From positions 6,882,001 through 6,946,000 of the forward strand of contig CP085827.1 in NCBI GenBank assembly GCA_020809705.1: a stretch of 64,000 bases of DNA. Direction: 5' to 3'. The notes under the pieces are model-generated. The model did not search any database. It saw only the letters and a list, made by a program, of their open reading frames with translations, and had not been told where the DNA came from. This document shows positions 10,973 to 21,663 of the stretch, piece by piece (position 1 is the stretch's first letter; each line of letters begins with the position of its first letter). Source of the DNA: Calonectria ilicicola. Taxonomy: Eukaryota > Ascomycota > Sordariomycetes > Hypocreales > Nectriaceae. The position numbers and the translations under genes were made by a program.

Positions 10973-13900
10973 ATGTCTCTGTACCGTATTGGTGTAGACG
11001 TTGGTGGGACCAACACCGACGCCGCTATCCTCGACATCAGGGCCTCTGACAGCCCTGGGCGTGGCGTCTTGGCCTCTCACAAGGCCTCTACCACCCCGGA
11101 CATCACCACTGGCATCGAATCTGCGATCCGGGCCGTCTTGCAAGAATCCAAAATCAACCAGAACCACGTCTTGAGTGTCACCATTGGCACCACCCATTTC
11201 ATCAATGCCCTCGTCGAGGCTGATACAAGGAGACTAGATCGCGTCGCCGTGGTTCGTCTCTGCGGCCCCTTTACGAGGCAAATCCCTCCCTTTTCGGATT
11301 TCCCTGTTGGCCTGCGCAACATCTTGGACGGTGGCGCGTACTACCTTGACGGGGGTCACGAAATTGATGGGCGCGAGATTGCGCCACTCAACCTGCAGCA
11401 AATTAACGAGACTGCAAAAGCCATCGTTGCATCTGGCATCAAGTCTGTTGCACTGGTTGGTGTCTTCTCGCCCTTGGACTATGAGGGCGCTCACGAAGAA
11501 AAGTGCAAGCAACTCTTGCTCCAGGAAGCGCCTGAGCTGGAGGTCGTGTGCTCTCACGATATCGGACCCACAGGCTTCCTCGAGAGAGAGAATGCCACCA
11601 TTCTCAATGCCTCCATCCTCAGGACGGGACACCGTGTGAAGCGGGGTTTCAAGCGTGCAATGACTCGCCTGAGGTTGTCGTGCCCCCTCTATTTGTCTCA
11701 GAATGATGGAACCCTTATTGATGCCGACACTGCCGCCGAGTACCCGATCAAAACATTTGCCAGTGGGCCGACCAACAGCATGACTGGTGCCGCCTTTCTT
11801 GCGGGCATTGACCACCAAAAATATGCAGCTGACGAATCTGAGTTGGACCAGCCACAGGTGCTTGTTATTGACATTGGAGGCACGACAACTGATGTTTGCG
11901 CCCTGCTACCGTCAGGCTTCCCCCGTCAAGCACCTGGCTTTGTCGAGGTTGGCGGCGTGCGCACTGCGTTCTCAATGCCGGAGGTAGTGTCTATTGGCCT
12001 AGGCGGAGGCAGCAAGGTACGCGTTGACGCAGATGCAGGCCGGATTACGGTTGGCCCAGGTTCTGTTGGGCATTTTATTAAGCAGCAAGCTAAGGTGTTT
12101 GGTGGAGAGACCCTGACGGCAACGGATATTGTGGTTGCCATGGGCAGAAGCCAACTGGGAAATACCGACTTAGTCAAGGACGTCCCGCAGGCGGTGGTTG
12201 AGGACGCAGGTAAGGAAATTCAAAAGATGCTGCAACGCGTCATTGAGCAAATGAAGGTCTCTGCGGCGCCTGTACATGTTCTACTCGTAGGCGGTGGAGC
12301 CATCCTCGTCACTGAGGACCTCGAAGGCGTGGAGAGGTGTATTCGCCCAATACACCAAGGTGCTGCTAATGCGGTCGGCGCCGCAATTGCGAAGGTGTCG
12401 GGCGACATTGACATCGTCGAGATCCCCAACGGGCGAGACGAAAAGTCAGTCATTGACGCAGCATGCCAAAAAGCCATTGATCTGGCCGTACAGAAGGGAG
12501 CTTCGCGTGATGATGTGAAGATTGTCGAAATCAACAAAATGCCGCTGCAGTACACGCACAATGGCGCTATGCGTATTCAGGTCAGAGCTGTTGGCCGCCT
12601 TTCCATCCCAGATGAATTGACCCCTCCTTCATCGCCTCCCACCACTAATGTTGAGGAAGGTCGGGACACAGAGGAAGGGCAGAAGGTGAACATTCCCAAC
12701 GCCCTAGAGCCAACTACTAAGCCATCCTTGAGTGTTGATCTCGAAAAATACCGCCCGCATGTTCGAGACGGTGTGTGGTACGTATCCGAGGTCGACCTGG
12801 AGCTATTCTCTACTGGATGCGGCGTTCTTGGCACTGGTGGTGGTGGCCCTACACACCACGAATACCTCAAAGGCCTGCATGCACTACGGACTAATCCCGA
12901 AGGCAAAATGAGAATCATCTCGCCAAAGTCGCTCAAGGATGACGACATCGTTTGTTTCGGCTCCTGGTACGGCAGCCCCAGTGTCATTAATGAACGCATC
13001 GCCGGAGGCAACGAGATCCCTGATGGTGTGGAAGCCGTCAACAAAGTTCTAGGTATCAAGAAGTTCCAGGGCATGTTTATCGATGAAATGTAAGCGATAT
13101 CTTATCAAAATGGATGCAAGGCTCACCGATAGCAGCGGCGGAGGAAACGGAATGAGCGCATTTCCGACCGGTGTTCACTTCGATGTGCCCGTCATTGATG
13201 GCGACGCCATGGGCAGAGCCTATCCCACTATGTATCACGGTAAAGTTGCATTTCTCAGCCCGCCATTTTTTTTTCTTTGGATTTTCTAATCAGAGCATCA
13301 AATTATCAGCTACCTTCAGCGTATACGGTCATTCTCTAGCCCCTTGTGTCCTAGCCGATGCCAGGGGAAACTCATCCGTCGTAATGGTAAAAACTCACCT
13401 ACTCCCTCCATAACAACGCTAACAATAGATCAGAGCACAGACAGCCCTGTACGACTTGAGAGTATCCTACGAACCACCGCCATAGAGCTTGGCCTTGGGT
13501 GTGCCGTCTGTGCAAGCCCTCTACCCGGCTCCACAATTAAATCTTATGGCATCCCAAACACCGTCTCCTTGGCCTGGTATCTGGGACGGGCGGTGCATTT
13601 AGCCCGCCGCAAGAAGATAAGCTACATAGATGCCATCGTAAGTCGCGCGCAAACTTCTGTTAGTCTCTTCTAATCAATTCCCAGTTTGATGTGTGCGCTG
13701 GCAAGCTTTTGTTCACCGGGAAAATTGTTGATGTTCGCCGATATATTGGCGGTGGCTATACTATGGGAGCTGTGGTAATAGCCCCTCTAAAAGAGGAGGA
13801 ACGCGATCTGTCAAATACAAGCAAGCAATCAGTACCAACCGATAGGCACATGACGATTCCTTTCCAAAACGAATTTTTATATGCTGCACTCACGGACTCG

Positions 13901-14167
13901 GACAGCACCGAGGAGACGCAAGAGGTGGTGTGCACAGTCCCGGATCTGATCTCCATCCTCGGTCAAGATGGTGAAGCAATCGGATCTCAAGACCTTCGAT
14001 ATGGATTACGAGTCAACGTCATCGCCCTTCCAGCTCATCCACTATGGAAAACAGACCAAGGGATGAAGGTCGGTGGACCAGAGGGCTTTGGCATGAAGAT
14101 GGACTTTGTTGGCGTCAATAACGCTTTCGTACAATCGAGAAGCGTTATCGATGAATTTGGGCAATAG
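10973..14167 (+). CDS. Hydantoinase/oxoprolinase-type ATP-dependent hydrolase fused to DUF917
   Basis: Predicted cytosolic enzyme of 995 residues acting on cyclic amides (hydantoin or 5-oxoproline-like substrates) with ATP. Five exons: 10973-13089, 13133-13239, 13310-13386, 13434-13637 and 13685-14167, a multiple of three in total. The N-terminal Hydant_A_N domain begins at residue 2 (YRIGVDVGGTNTDAAI, an actin-fold phosphate-binding loop). The hydantoinase A part has ASGPTNSMTGAAFLAG and VIDIGGTTTDVCALLP. From about residue 640 the protein is a DUF917-type domain (VYGHSLAPCVLADARGNSS, GGGYTMG, CTVPDLISILGQDGEAIGSQDLRYGLRV). The start at 10973 matches the family N-terminus, although the frame is open to 10787. 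The third intron needs the acceptor at 13433; using the earlier TAG would shift the frame. It is divergent from the NCS1 permease, suggesting joint uptake and hydrolysis. The exact substrate is unknown. Confidence 0.9.
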
Positions 14168-16577
14168 ATTGGTGTTTAGTGCTCATATATAAACGAATGA
14201 TTTACATGAAATTATGATGATGATTTATACCAATATTTCCAAAAGAAACAATTAGTGGCAACTCAACTCACCTTGGTGCGAAAGACAGCCGTTAATTCCT
14301 TGTGAAAATGCGGTCCACATTCACTCCAGAAAACAAATTTGGTACTCGTCAGCCTCCTAACCACTATGCTATTCTGATGTTTTGCAATATTCTTTTCTAG
14401 TTGTTGTTTTTTTCTTTAAAAAAATCCTATCGTCTCAAGAACTCCTCAGAAAGATCATTTCCCCTTCTAGGGTAAGTAGATGTCACCAAGATCATCTTGA
14501 GAACACATATTAGGGTGTAGCTCTGTTTTCTTCGAGATTAAACAAAGTACTATTTAGTTTTAAACTATTTTGGCTTGTATTATCGTTGATAAAAATGCAA
14601 TAAGAGTGATTCTGTTTTCACACTAGTGATGATTATTAACCGAGTCAAGATTATGCTATCGCAATCAAGCTCCGACACGCAGAAATGATGCAACCAATTA
14701 TTACAACCGATGACCCAATGATCGAGCTCAAGACACTAATGGGATTTGTAATATGATCTTAATTTCTACCTAGAAGACCACTATGGACTCCTCCTAAGTG
14801 CGAAACGTGCGTAAAGGCGAGATTGGCATGAAGCGTGCGAGACAACCATCAGGCTGAATGGACTGGTTCAAAGTTGACTCAAATTATATCAGGATAGTCG
14901 TTATGACTCCCTTCAATTACTTAGTTATTCGGGACTTGGCTAGAGGCCTATGGGTCACCCTTCCTCGTGTGACATGTGTTTATGTTTGGGAAAATAGTAT
15001 TATCAGCTGTTATTCTTGGGGGATTGAGAGCCCGGTTCGAGGCCAAACTTTTATTCAGATAGATCCGCTCGTTATCCACCTTTGGGGTATTAAGTTGGGA
15101 AGTGGCTTGTTTATTAGATCATGGGTGTCCCCATTCATCCAGTCTTGATCTTGATCTCGATCATGACTTATTTTCTATGTACAAATTTCCATCATTTCCT
15201 ACCATCATATTGATCATTTCCATGTTGATTGAGTGATTACCTTACTGGTTTAATCACTTTGGCACTGGTGTAAGACACTTAGGAATCGAACGCACTGTTT
15301 AGTACAAATTCTGGAGCATCCAGCATTAAATTATTTGGGAGAAGTCAAGCGCTGTAAAAAGAAATATGCTTTAGTATATCACCAAATAGTACTAGACTTC
15401 TGGAAATGAGCGACAAATTATGAGCTATGTGAGTACGCGTGTTATACTTTTCTAGAATAGTTATTGACAGCATCCCCGGTGTATGCAATGTCATTAAATC
15501 GACCAAGTGCTGATGGAAATCAAAACTGAGCAGCAATATTAATGATAAATGGAACCCATATGGCTCCCTTTTAGACCACTGCCAGAGACGACTAACCTGT
15601 ATGATGGACTGGGAGAAAGGATAATAAGAATGTTACCTCAAAAATAATGAAGAAAATAGACATGTGTCATCTCCACCTTAGAACCCGGAGCGCCCGGAGA
15701 CTCCATGTGATGACTAGGATTGAATCATACTTACGTCATTTAGGTTTCGATGAATCCGGTGACATGGTGCCTGCGTGACCAATCGTTTATCTACTGCACC
15801 TTTTAGTGCTCATATAGCTTGTGATTTATGTTTTTTATATGTTGTACGTGTGTTGCAGTGATTCGTACCTTGTACCCTACTTTGCGCTGATCTTACTACA
15901 TCATATTATTCCCAATTTGATGGTGGGGTAATTCCCATCATCATGGATGTACTACTAATGGTTTGTTCCTGGAGAGAGGACTTGTATATTGTATGAATCA
16001 TGATTCTTCTATATATCTGTTTGGAGACCTTAGCGGTATATCTACTTAAAGCAATCAACCCTCCAGACTCTTATCCCATGCCTGGGCTTGCCTGTCTGAT
16101 TTACTCTGTGTTGCCTAATGATAGATCTGGCCTACAGCTAATGGTTTCCGCCACCGTTGATCACCTGAGGTTTGACCTGGAGGAAGGGGCGCTTAGAGGC
16201 CCGGCGAAGTCCGCTTTTCTCCACGTCATTGGGTTTCATCAGATTATTGCGGGCCCGCATGACTTCCCTCCTGCGGGTGCGGTTCCGCATCTCTGTGTAT
16301 CGAGATTACGACATACGCAGCGGCTATGAAAACTAAATTGGGGCGTGAAAGATGCAGAGTCAAAATGCCTGGTGGTGGGATAAAAGTGATGGATAGAGAT
16401 TGAAGCATCGGTAAGATTGCATGTTCCAATAGCAACTTTGAGAGATATTGGGTTCACCAATTATTATTCCGCATGGTAAGTGACGTTATAATCAGACAAC
16501 GACGAAACATAAATATTATGCAAATGAAGTTGAGGTTCAACTGAAATCAATAGACTATTAACCAAATTCTGTAGACC
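14168..16577. other. AT-rich gene-free stretch
   Basis: About 2.4 kb between the convergent 3' ends of the hydantoinase gene and the next Zn2Cys6 gene. It is visibly AT-rich with many stops in all frames. The short ORFs (up to 109 codons, 16000-16329) show no domain features. I see no gene here. Confidence 0.5.
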
Positions 16578-19264
16578 TTAATTCTTGAGCCCATCCGAGG
16601 CAACTGACAACACTTCCGCAGTTTTCCTTGCCATATCTGACTTTTTGCCCAAGAACCACAATGCCTTGATACATTCTTCTGCTCTTTGAAGACTATCTTT
16701 GAAATCTTCACTGTTGTGACCCAGTGTTCCCTTACCATATCGCAAGGATTCATCGGCTTCTCCAAGTAGGATGACCGACGCCTTACTAAATGCTCTGATC
16801 AAGATCATCGTCCAAGGCTCAGTAAGAATGGTGCCTTCATTGACTGCATGATGAAAATCTGGGAGCTGTGGCATAGGCGAGCCTAATTCTTCATTGGCTG
16901 GCGTTGCTGCGCTGGCTAGGTCAGACAACTCTCTCACGCTTGCTTCTCGTATTCTACAAGCCATCCTGCTACTACAACGACTCCGAGTTGAAGTTTCCAC
17001 GCCCAATCCATGTTCATCGACTAATTCGACAAGATCAGATAACATTAGTGCAGCTAAATGCCAATGCGCTGATATACAAACAAACCAACTTTGGATTCGC
17101 GCAGGTACCGAGTTGAAGTGCTGGACAAGTTCCCGAAAGAAGGCTCCATATGTCATGTTCCAGTACCGGTATACGGATGTGGTATTGCTGATTATTTCCT
17201 CCAATTTCTGGCCGCGCCCTCCTTTCCGAAGGATATTTTGCAAGTATGAGACGTGTCGAAAAAGTAGCACTTTGATTGGGGCTGCTTTGGTGACAGTTTC
17301 TGCAGCCACCTCATAAGAGCAAGGCCAATGAACAAACTCGCTAGGCTTGTCGAGGTTGTCTTGGATAAATACGTCAATCTTCCAACGACCACTTGATGCT
17401 TCATCGATATCGGTAGTGAAATGTTCTTGTTCTGAGGAATGTTGGCAGTCTTCATCGGTGACAACAACGGGTCGTTCATTCATAGATGAAGAAACCGTAT
17501 CGAACATTACGGCAAGCCAATATAGTAGATTGACGGTGCCACGTTCTTCAATTCCAATAGTAGGAATCCCGTCGGATATTTTGTCTATAACGCCGCCCGA
17601 CTTCTGAACAAGACCTCGTCTGACGGTGTCGTATCGGAATTTGAGCGCATGCATTTTCCGGGCTGCCCTCTCCATGTGTGTCGGTGGGCCCTCCTTCGAA
17701 ATAATTCCGTTGATCTGAGACTGGATTGCAGCCTTGACGTCTTTAACCCCACTAATGCTTGAAAACATCGCAGGGTCAATCATTCCAGGATAATCGTCAT
17801 TGGCCCATGGCTTCTGTGTTAGCCCAAAAATGCACTCGGCACATACTACTCTGTAGGATTCTAGGTCGGATACATCTTGTAACGCTCTATGTGCTTGCTC
17901 CCAAAAATGACGTTGGAGGTTTCGGTCAAACTCCTCAGTCATTTCTTCGGCGAGATCTTCAGCTAGATTGTCGCCATAGCTACTGGTTGATGAATACTTT
18001 TGTCTCTGGCGACGGCTTCCTTGAGCCCATTGTGTGGCAAAGGACATGATGGCAAGATGCAGCGCTTTTAATGCAGCTTTATCTTCTGAACGAGTCAGAT
18101 GTATTATCCCAGTCGACTGTGCGACTCGATCAAGCCTAACAGTTCGTCGGTATATGCGGTTTGACCAGGATGGCCCCCATTCTTTGACGAGATCTGTCGT
18201 GCCTGCAGAACCTGGAATAGATCGCTGTGATTTGTATGGGCAGGTGACTTCAGTCAGCCAACAGGAGAGATTATGCTCTAACACATCGTGATAGATTTGA
18301 AGCAAATTAGTTGAGATGGCCTGATTGTTTGACCTAGCCATCATGGTCTGATCAATGGAAAATGGAGATAGACTGCTGCTTTGGTAGTCGCTCAACCCGC
18401 TGGATCTTCGCCTCCTTTTTGAGGTAGGCCACGCGGCCCCCGTTGTTAAATAACGAGAGTTGGGTGAGGAAGTAGAGTGGCTAGCTGAGCGGGGTTGTGG
18501 AAGTTGAAAAACCGAATGTGGCATAACAAAGTCTACGGCACCTGGTGCTGAGCCTTCTGACGAATTCGACATGTCGCAAGAATTTGTTCCGTTTAATGCA
18601 TCAAGTAGAGACCCTTGTAATTCCTCTGAAGAGGATTCTTCGGCCAACTCGCCGCTCAATTCTGGGATCTCAATAAGGCCGTCGGGTAATGCGGATGAGA
18701 TGTCAATTTCTGGAATTGACACGTCAGGGAAGACTAGAGCTGGGATCTGAGAGACGTCTTGCAAGATAGTAGAAGGAGGCCCCGGATTCAACTCATCCTC
18801 CACATCCATAGACGTCCAAGCTGAGTCGTTGTCGATGGTCATTCTTTGGCGCTTGGAGGCGATGGGGTTTCTTGACCGGGACTGGCTCGTACCCGAGGAG
18901 GTGGACGTAGCTGCTCCGCACTGAAGCTGCGACCGAGCCCATTCCATTGTACATGTTTTTTTAGTCTTTGTGCAGTAAGAACATGGTCTTTGGGCATTAA
19001 AATCGACTAGAATGTGTTAGAAATGAACGTGAAAAGATGCGTTGTGCGCTCACAAGATCCTCCGTACGACCCAGCCGATGTGTCGCTGATCGAGTGGCGT
19101 CGCGCCAGTTCCAACGGCGGAGCGTCGCATGCCCTCTTGGACCTTCTGCATTGGTCACAGGAATGGTTTTGGCGTCTCATGCTTGAAATTGTGCTGATGG
19201 ATCGAATAGGTGATTGGGGATGTGTCTTGGGAATTCTGGCGCTGTCTGACGTGGCCTCCTCCAC
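16578..19264 (-). CDS. Zn2Cys6 transcription factor with extended zinc-cluster loop
   Basis: Predicted nuclear regulator of 879 residues from two exons: 19264-19054 and 19006-16578, joined in frame by a 47-nt intron. The zinc cluster starts near residue 35 with CDQCRRSKRAC and ends with CSYCTKTKKTC. The loop between the third and fourth cysteines is about 32 residues, against the usual 5-12, and is split by the intron. The tail MEWARSQ after the last cysteine matches a known subgroup of fungal regulators with long loops. A Ser-rich acidic region follows (residues about 100-200, ELSGELAEESSSEELQ), plausibly activating. The C-terminal half contains helical stretches of the regulatory domain such as HLALMLSDLVELVDEH-like segments. 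Targets are unknown. The nearest candidate is the esterase gene about 400 bp upstream on the same strand. Confidence 0.87.
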
Positions 19265-19672
19265 AAGCGGCTTGTGTCAAGGAAGCTGGGGGAGCTGAGG
19301 GTATCAGAACAGCTGGCAGTGAAGAAGAACTATATTTTGGGTGCTGTAGACATCCATTTCCCCGCTTCCCCGCATTATCCTGACTGAAGCTTGCAGTATG
19401 CGTCACCAGACTTGGCCAGATTGGGAATCGTGCTGGAAGGGGATTCCCGGTCACTCGGATTGAAGAATGTCCGGGCGCCAATAATGAGGCGAAGGCTTGG
19501 GCAGATGGGTAAGGTTTACTGAGAACTGCCTGAGCTTTTGGACTTATTTTATGGGCTTGCAGTGATTTCATTGGAGTCTGTAAACGCAGTTTGTTCCGAA
19601 ATGGCAAAAAGAGTAACGTTACCAGCCCCCCCTCTCCCATGGTGGCATGAACTATACCACAGCGGCCTACCG
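19265..19672. promoter_or_regulatory. Regulator promoter / esterase 3' region
   Basis: About 400 bp between the Zn2Cys6 start and the esterase stop, both on the minus strand. It holds the regulator's promoter and the esterase terminator. An antisense ORF across it (19155-19640) has no family features. No specific site was identified. Confidence 0.4.
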
Positions 19673-21036
19673 CTAATGTTCCTGCGCAATTGCCTTGTAC
19701 ACTTGAGATTCGACATCAGCCCATAACCCCAGCACAGTAGCATCAGCGAAAGGCAAGATCTGGCTACAAACTATCCCTGCAACTCCGTTCTCCCGATCAC
19801 ACCACCACCACACATTTGGCAACCCTGCCCAGTGCCCAGTTCCCTGCGATCGCCCAGTTGCTCCACCGTTGCTCATCATAAATGTCAGACCCCAGCCCTG
19901 AGATGGGTTTCCAGGGACAGGGTAAAGTTCCGGAATGGGGTTGGTCAGATCTGGCTTGGCTGCTGGGATGGGTTGGCGCCCAAAGTTGGGGAATTTTGCT
20001 ACCTGGTTACTAAACATTTCATTCACACTTTCTTTCCGGAGGATCTGGGCTCCGGTACGAGGACAGGTGCCGTTATTCAACAAAACCGAGAGGATCCCTG
20101 CAAACAATTGGCACGGCGTACATGAGGCTGTTCGTTGACTTTACTTACGACAGTACTCTTGTGGCTTTGCAAACAGCCCAGCACCACCGCTTCTGAAAAC
20201 CTTTGAGGTCTGGGATTCGTCATCAGGATCGACAACGAGAGGTGCTCTGAATAGGTGGTCCCTTGCTCTCAATGTTCCATCAGATTCTCGCTGATGCATA
20301 AAAGCAAGTTTTGCTCGTAAATCTTTGCTTGGAATCATCGCCAAGTTTTTGAGGCCAAGGGGCTGGAAAATGTATTTGTTCATGTAGTCATCGAGCCTCA
20401 GCCCTGTCGCCCTTTCTAAGGCCAATCCGGCCCAATCAATGTTCAACTAATATTGTTAGTAGGTCTTTTCTCTCTTTTTTCTTGTTTTAAAATAGTCCTG
20501 ATTATACGTACCCCATATTCCCAACCCTCGCCGGGTTGAAACAGTAGCGGCGTCTTGATATCTTCAAATCTACCGGAAAATTCATCCAGTCCTGCAGGAA
20601 AATACCAATCCCTCAATCTTTCATTAAAGAAAGCGTATCCGAATCCTGCGGTATGGTTTAATAACCTGCGTAAAGTTATGGCATTTCTTTTTTCCTCCAA
20701 TTTTCCATCGGGACGTAGAACCTTCAAGTCCTTCAACTCGGGGCAGAGTTTCTCAATCTGCTCCTCATCGTCTAATTTCAAAACACCCTGCTCAACAAGC
20801 TGCATACAAGCAATTCCTGTAATTGCTTTCGTAGAAGAAGCAATCCAAAAGATGTTTTCAAGGGTCATCGGTTCTTCAGAGCCAATGCCTCTTGTCCCTG
20901 ATGACTGGGCGAATAGCTCATTGCCAGTTTTGTCGACGACGACTACCGTGGCTCCAGGTATCCCGGATTTTGGATTAGAGCAAGCAGAGGCTACAGTATC
21001 TTGCAACTGGGAAACAACTTGAGTACTGAACGGCAT
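19673..21036 (-). CDS. Beta-lactamase-fold serine hydrolase (esterase-type)
   Basis: Predicted serine esterase or acyltransferase of the class C beta-lactamase / EstB / LovD superfamily, 415 residues. Exons: 21036-20512, 20446-20149 and 20097-19673. Joins rebuild WEYGLNIDWAGLALE and QEYCRILSVLLNNG. The catalytic SxxK motif is S67-S68-T69-K70 in WIASSTKAITG. The second motif region is LLNHTAGFGY near residues 120-131. The C-terminal part has GWGLTFMMSNGG and GHWAGLPNVWWW, matching the GxW-rich family end. No signal peptide is visible, so it is likely cytosolic. It diverges from the Baeyer-Villiger monooxygenase across a promoter with repeated TGCGGAT sites. A natural role is hydrolysis of the ester made by that enzyme, though an acyl-transfer role as in LovD cannot be excluded. 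Confidence 0.88.
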
Positions 21037-21663
21037 ATTGGATATTCGAAGAGTATGATTAAATTTTGATATGCACGAGAGTGGAAGGTTTTGATTCGAA
21101 TTTTGCGCACTTGAGCTACATGAAGCTATTTATTACCTAAATACCAGAATCCGCAAAAGGTTAATGAACTGGATATCGTTTTTGTTCCCGCATCCATTTT
21201 TGGTTTGACAAAGCCTGCGGCTAAACATCGACAGGTGGCTCTCTATGCGGATCCGTTCTTGCGGGGTTGACAACCAAGTTGCGGAAAGCAAGGCTAATTT
21301 TGATGCGGATCCGCTCCCGCAAATCATTGCTTGTTAGGTAGTGTGATACGACATCATGGTTGGTTTGATTCTATTGCACAACAGAAAGCTCCGCAGCGGA
21401 AGCTACTTGCGGATTTGAGTATTCCCGCTTTGTGGTAGGGGCAACTTGATGTATAGAGGATTGTGACGACAGTTTGAAAGATCACGGTTGGTTATGCATA
21501 TCGGGTCTGCAATACTACTCCGTGCATCTAAAACAGGTAGTTGAAGAGTTTGCTATAAATATGTGGTTGGTCCCTCCTTAGAAACCTCATCGATTCATCA
21601 AGTTCGACCATTCATCCATATCCAATTTTTATTATCACTGCTTCAATTTCACCAGTAACAAAA
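21037..21663. promoter_or_regulatory. Divergent esterase/BVMO promoter with TGCGGAT array
   Basis: A 627-bp bidirectional promoter. The exact heptamer TGCGGAT occurs at 21246-21252, 21304-21310 and 21408-21414, and its complement ATCCGCA at 21149-21155. Two of these lie in the palindromic form TGCGGATCCG (21246-21255 and 21304-21313). Related CGG-containing boxes occur at 21216 (TGCGG), 21259 (TTGCGGGG), 21279 (TTGCGGAA) and 21390 (TCCGCAGCGGA). CGG triplets in inverted or direct arrangement are the hallmark of Zn2Cys6 binding sites. The density is far above chance for about 270 bp, and two Zn2Cys6 genes lie nearby. Confidence 0.75.

Noticed and set aside
12577..13074. 165-codon antisense ORF
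   Set aside because: Mirror of the hydantoinase coding frame with no family features; typical antisense shadow in GC-richer coding DNA.
13387..13433. Apparent frameshift or premature stop in the hydantoinase gene
   Set aside because: Using the acceptor ATAG at 13428 gives a stop in the next exon. Using the CAG ending at 13433 keeps the frame and restores conserved sequence, so the gene is intact.
19673..21036. LovD-type acyltransferase for a polyketide
   Set aside because: The fold is the same, but the gene is paired with a BVMO about 36 kb away from the PKS, so esterase function fits the context better.
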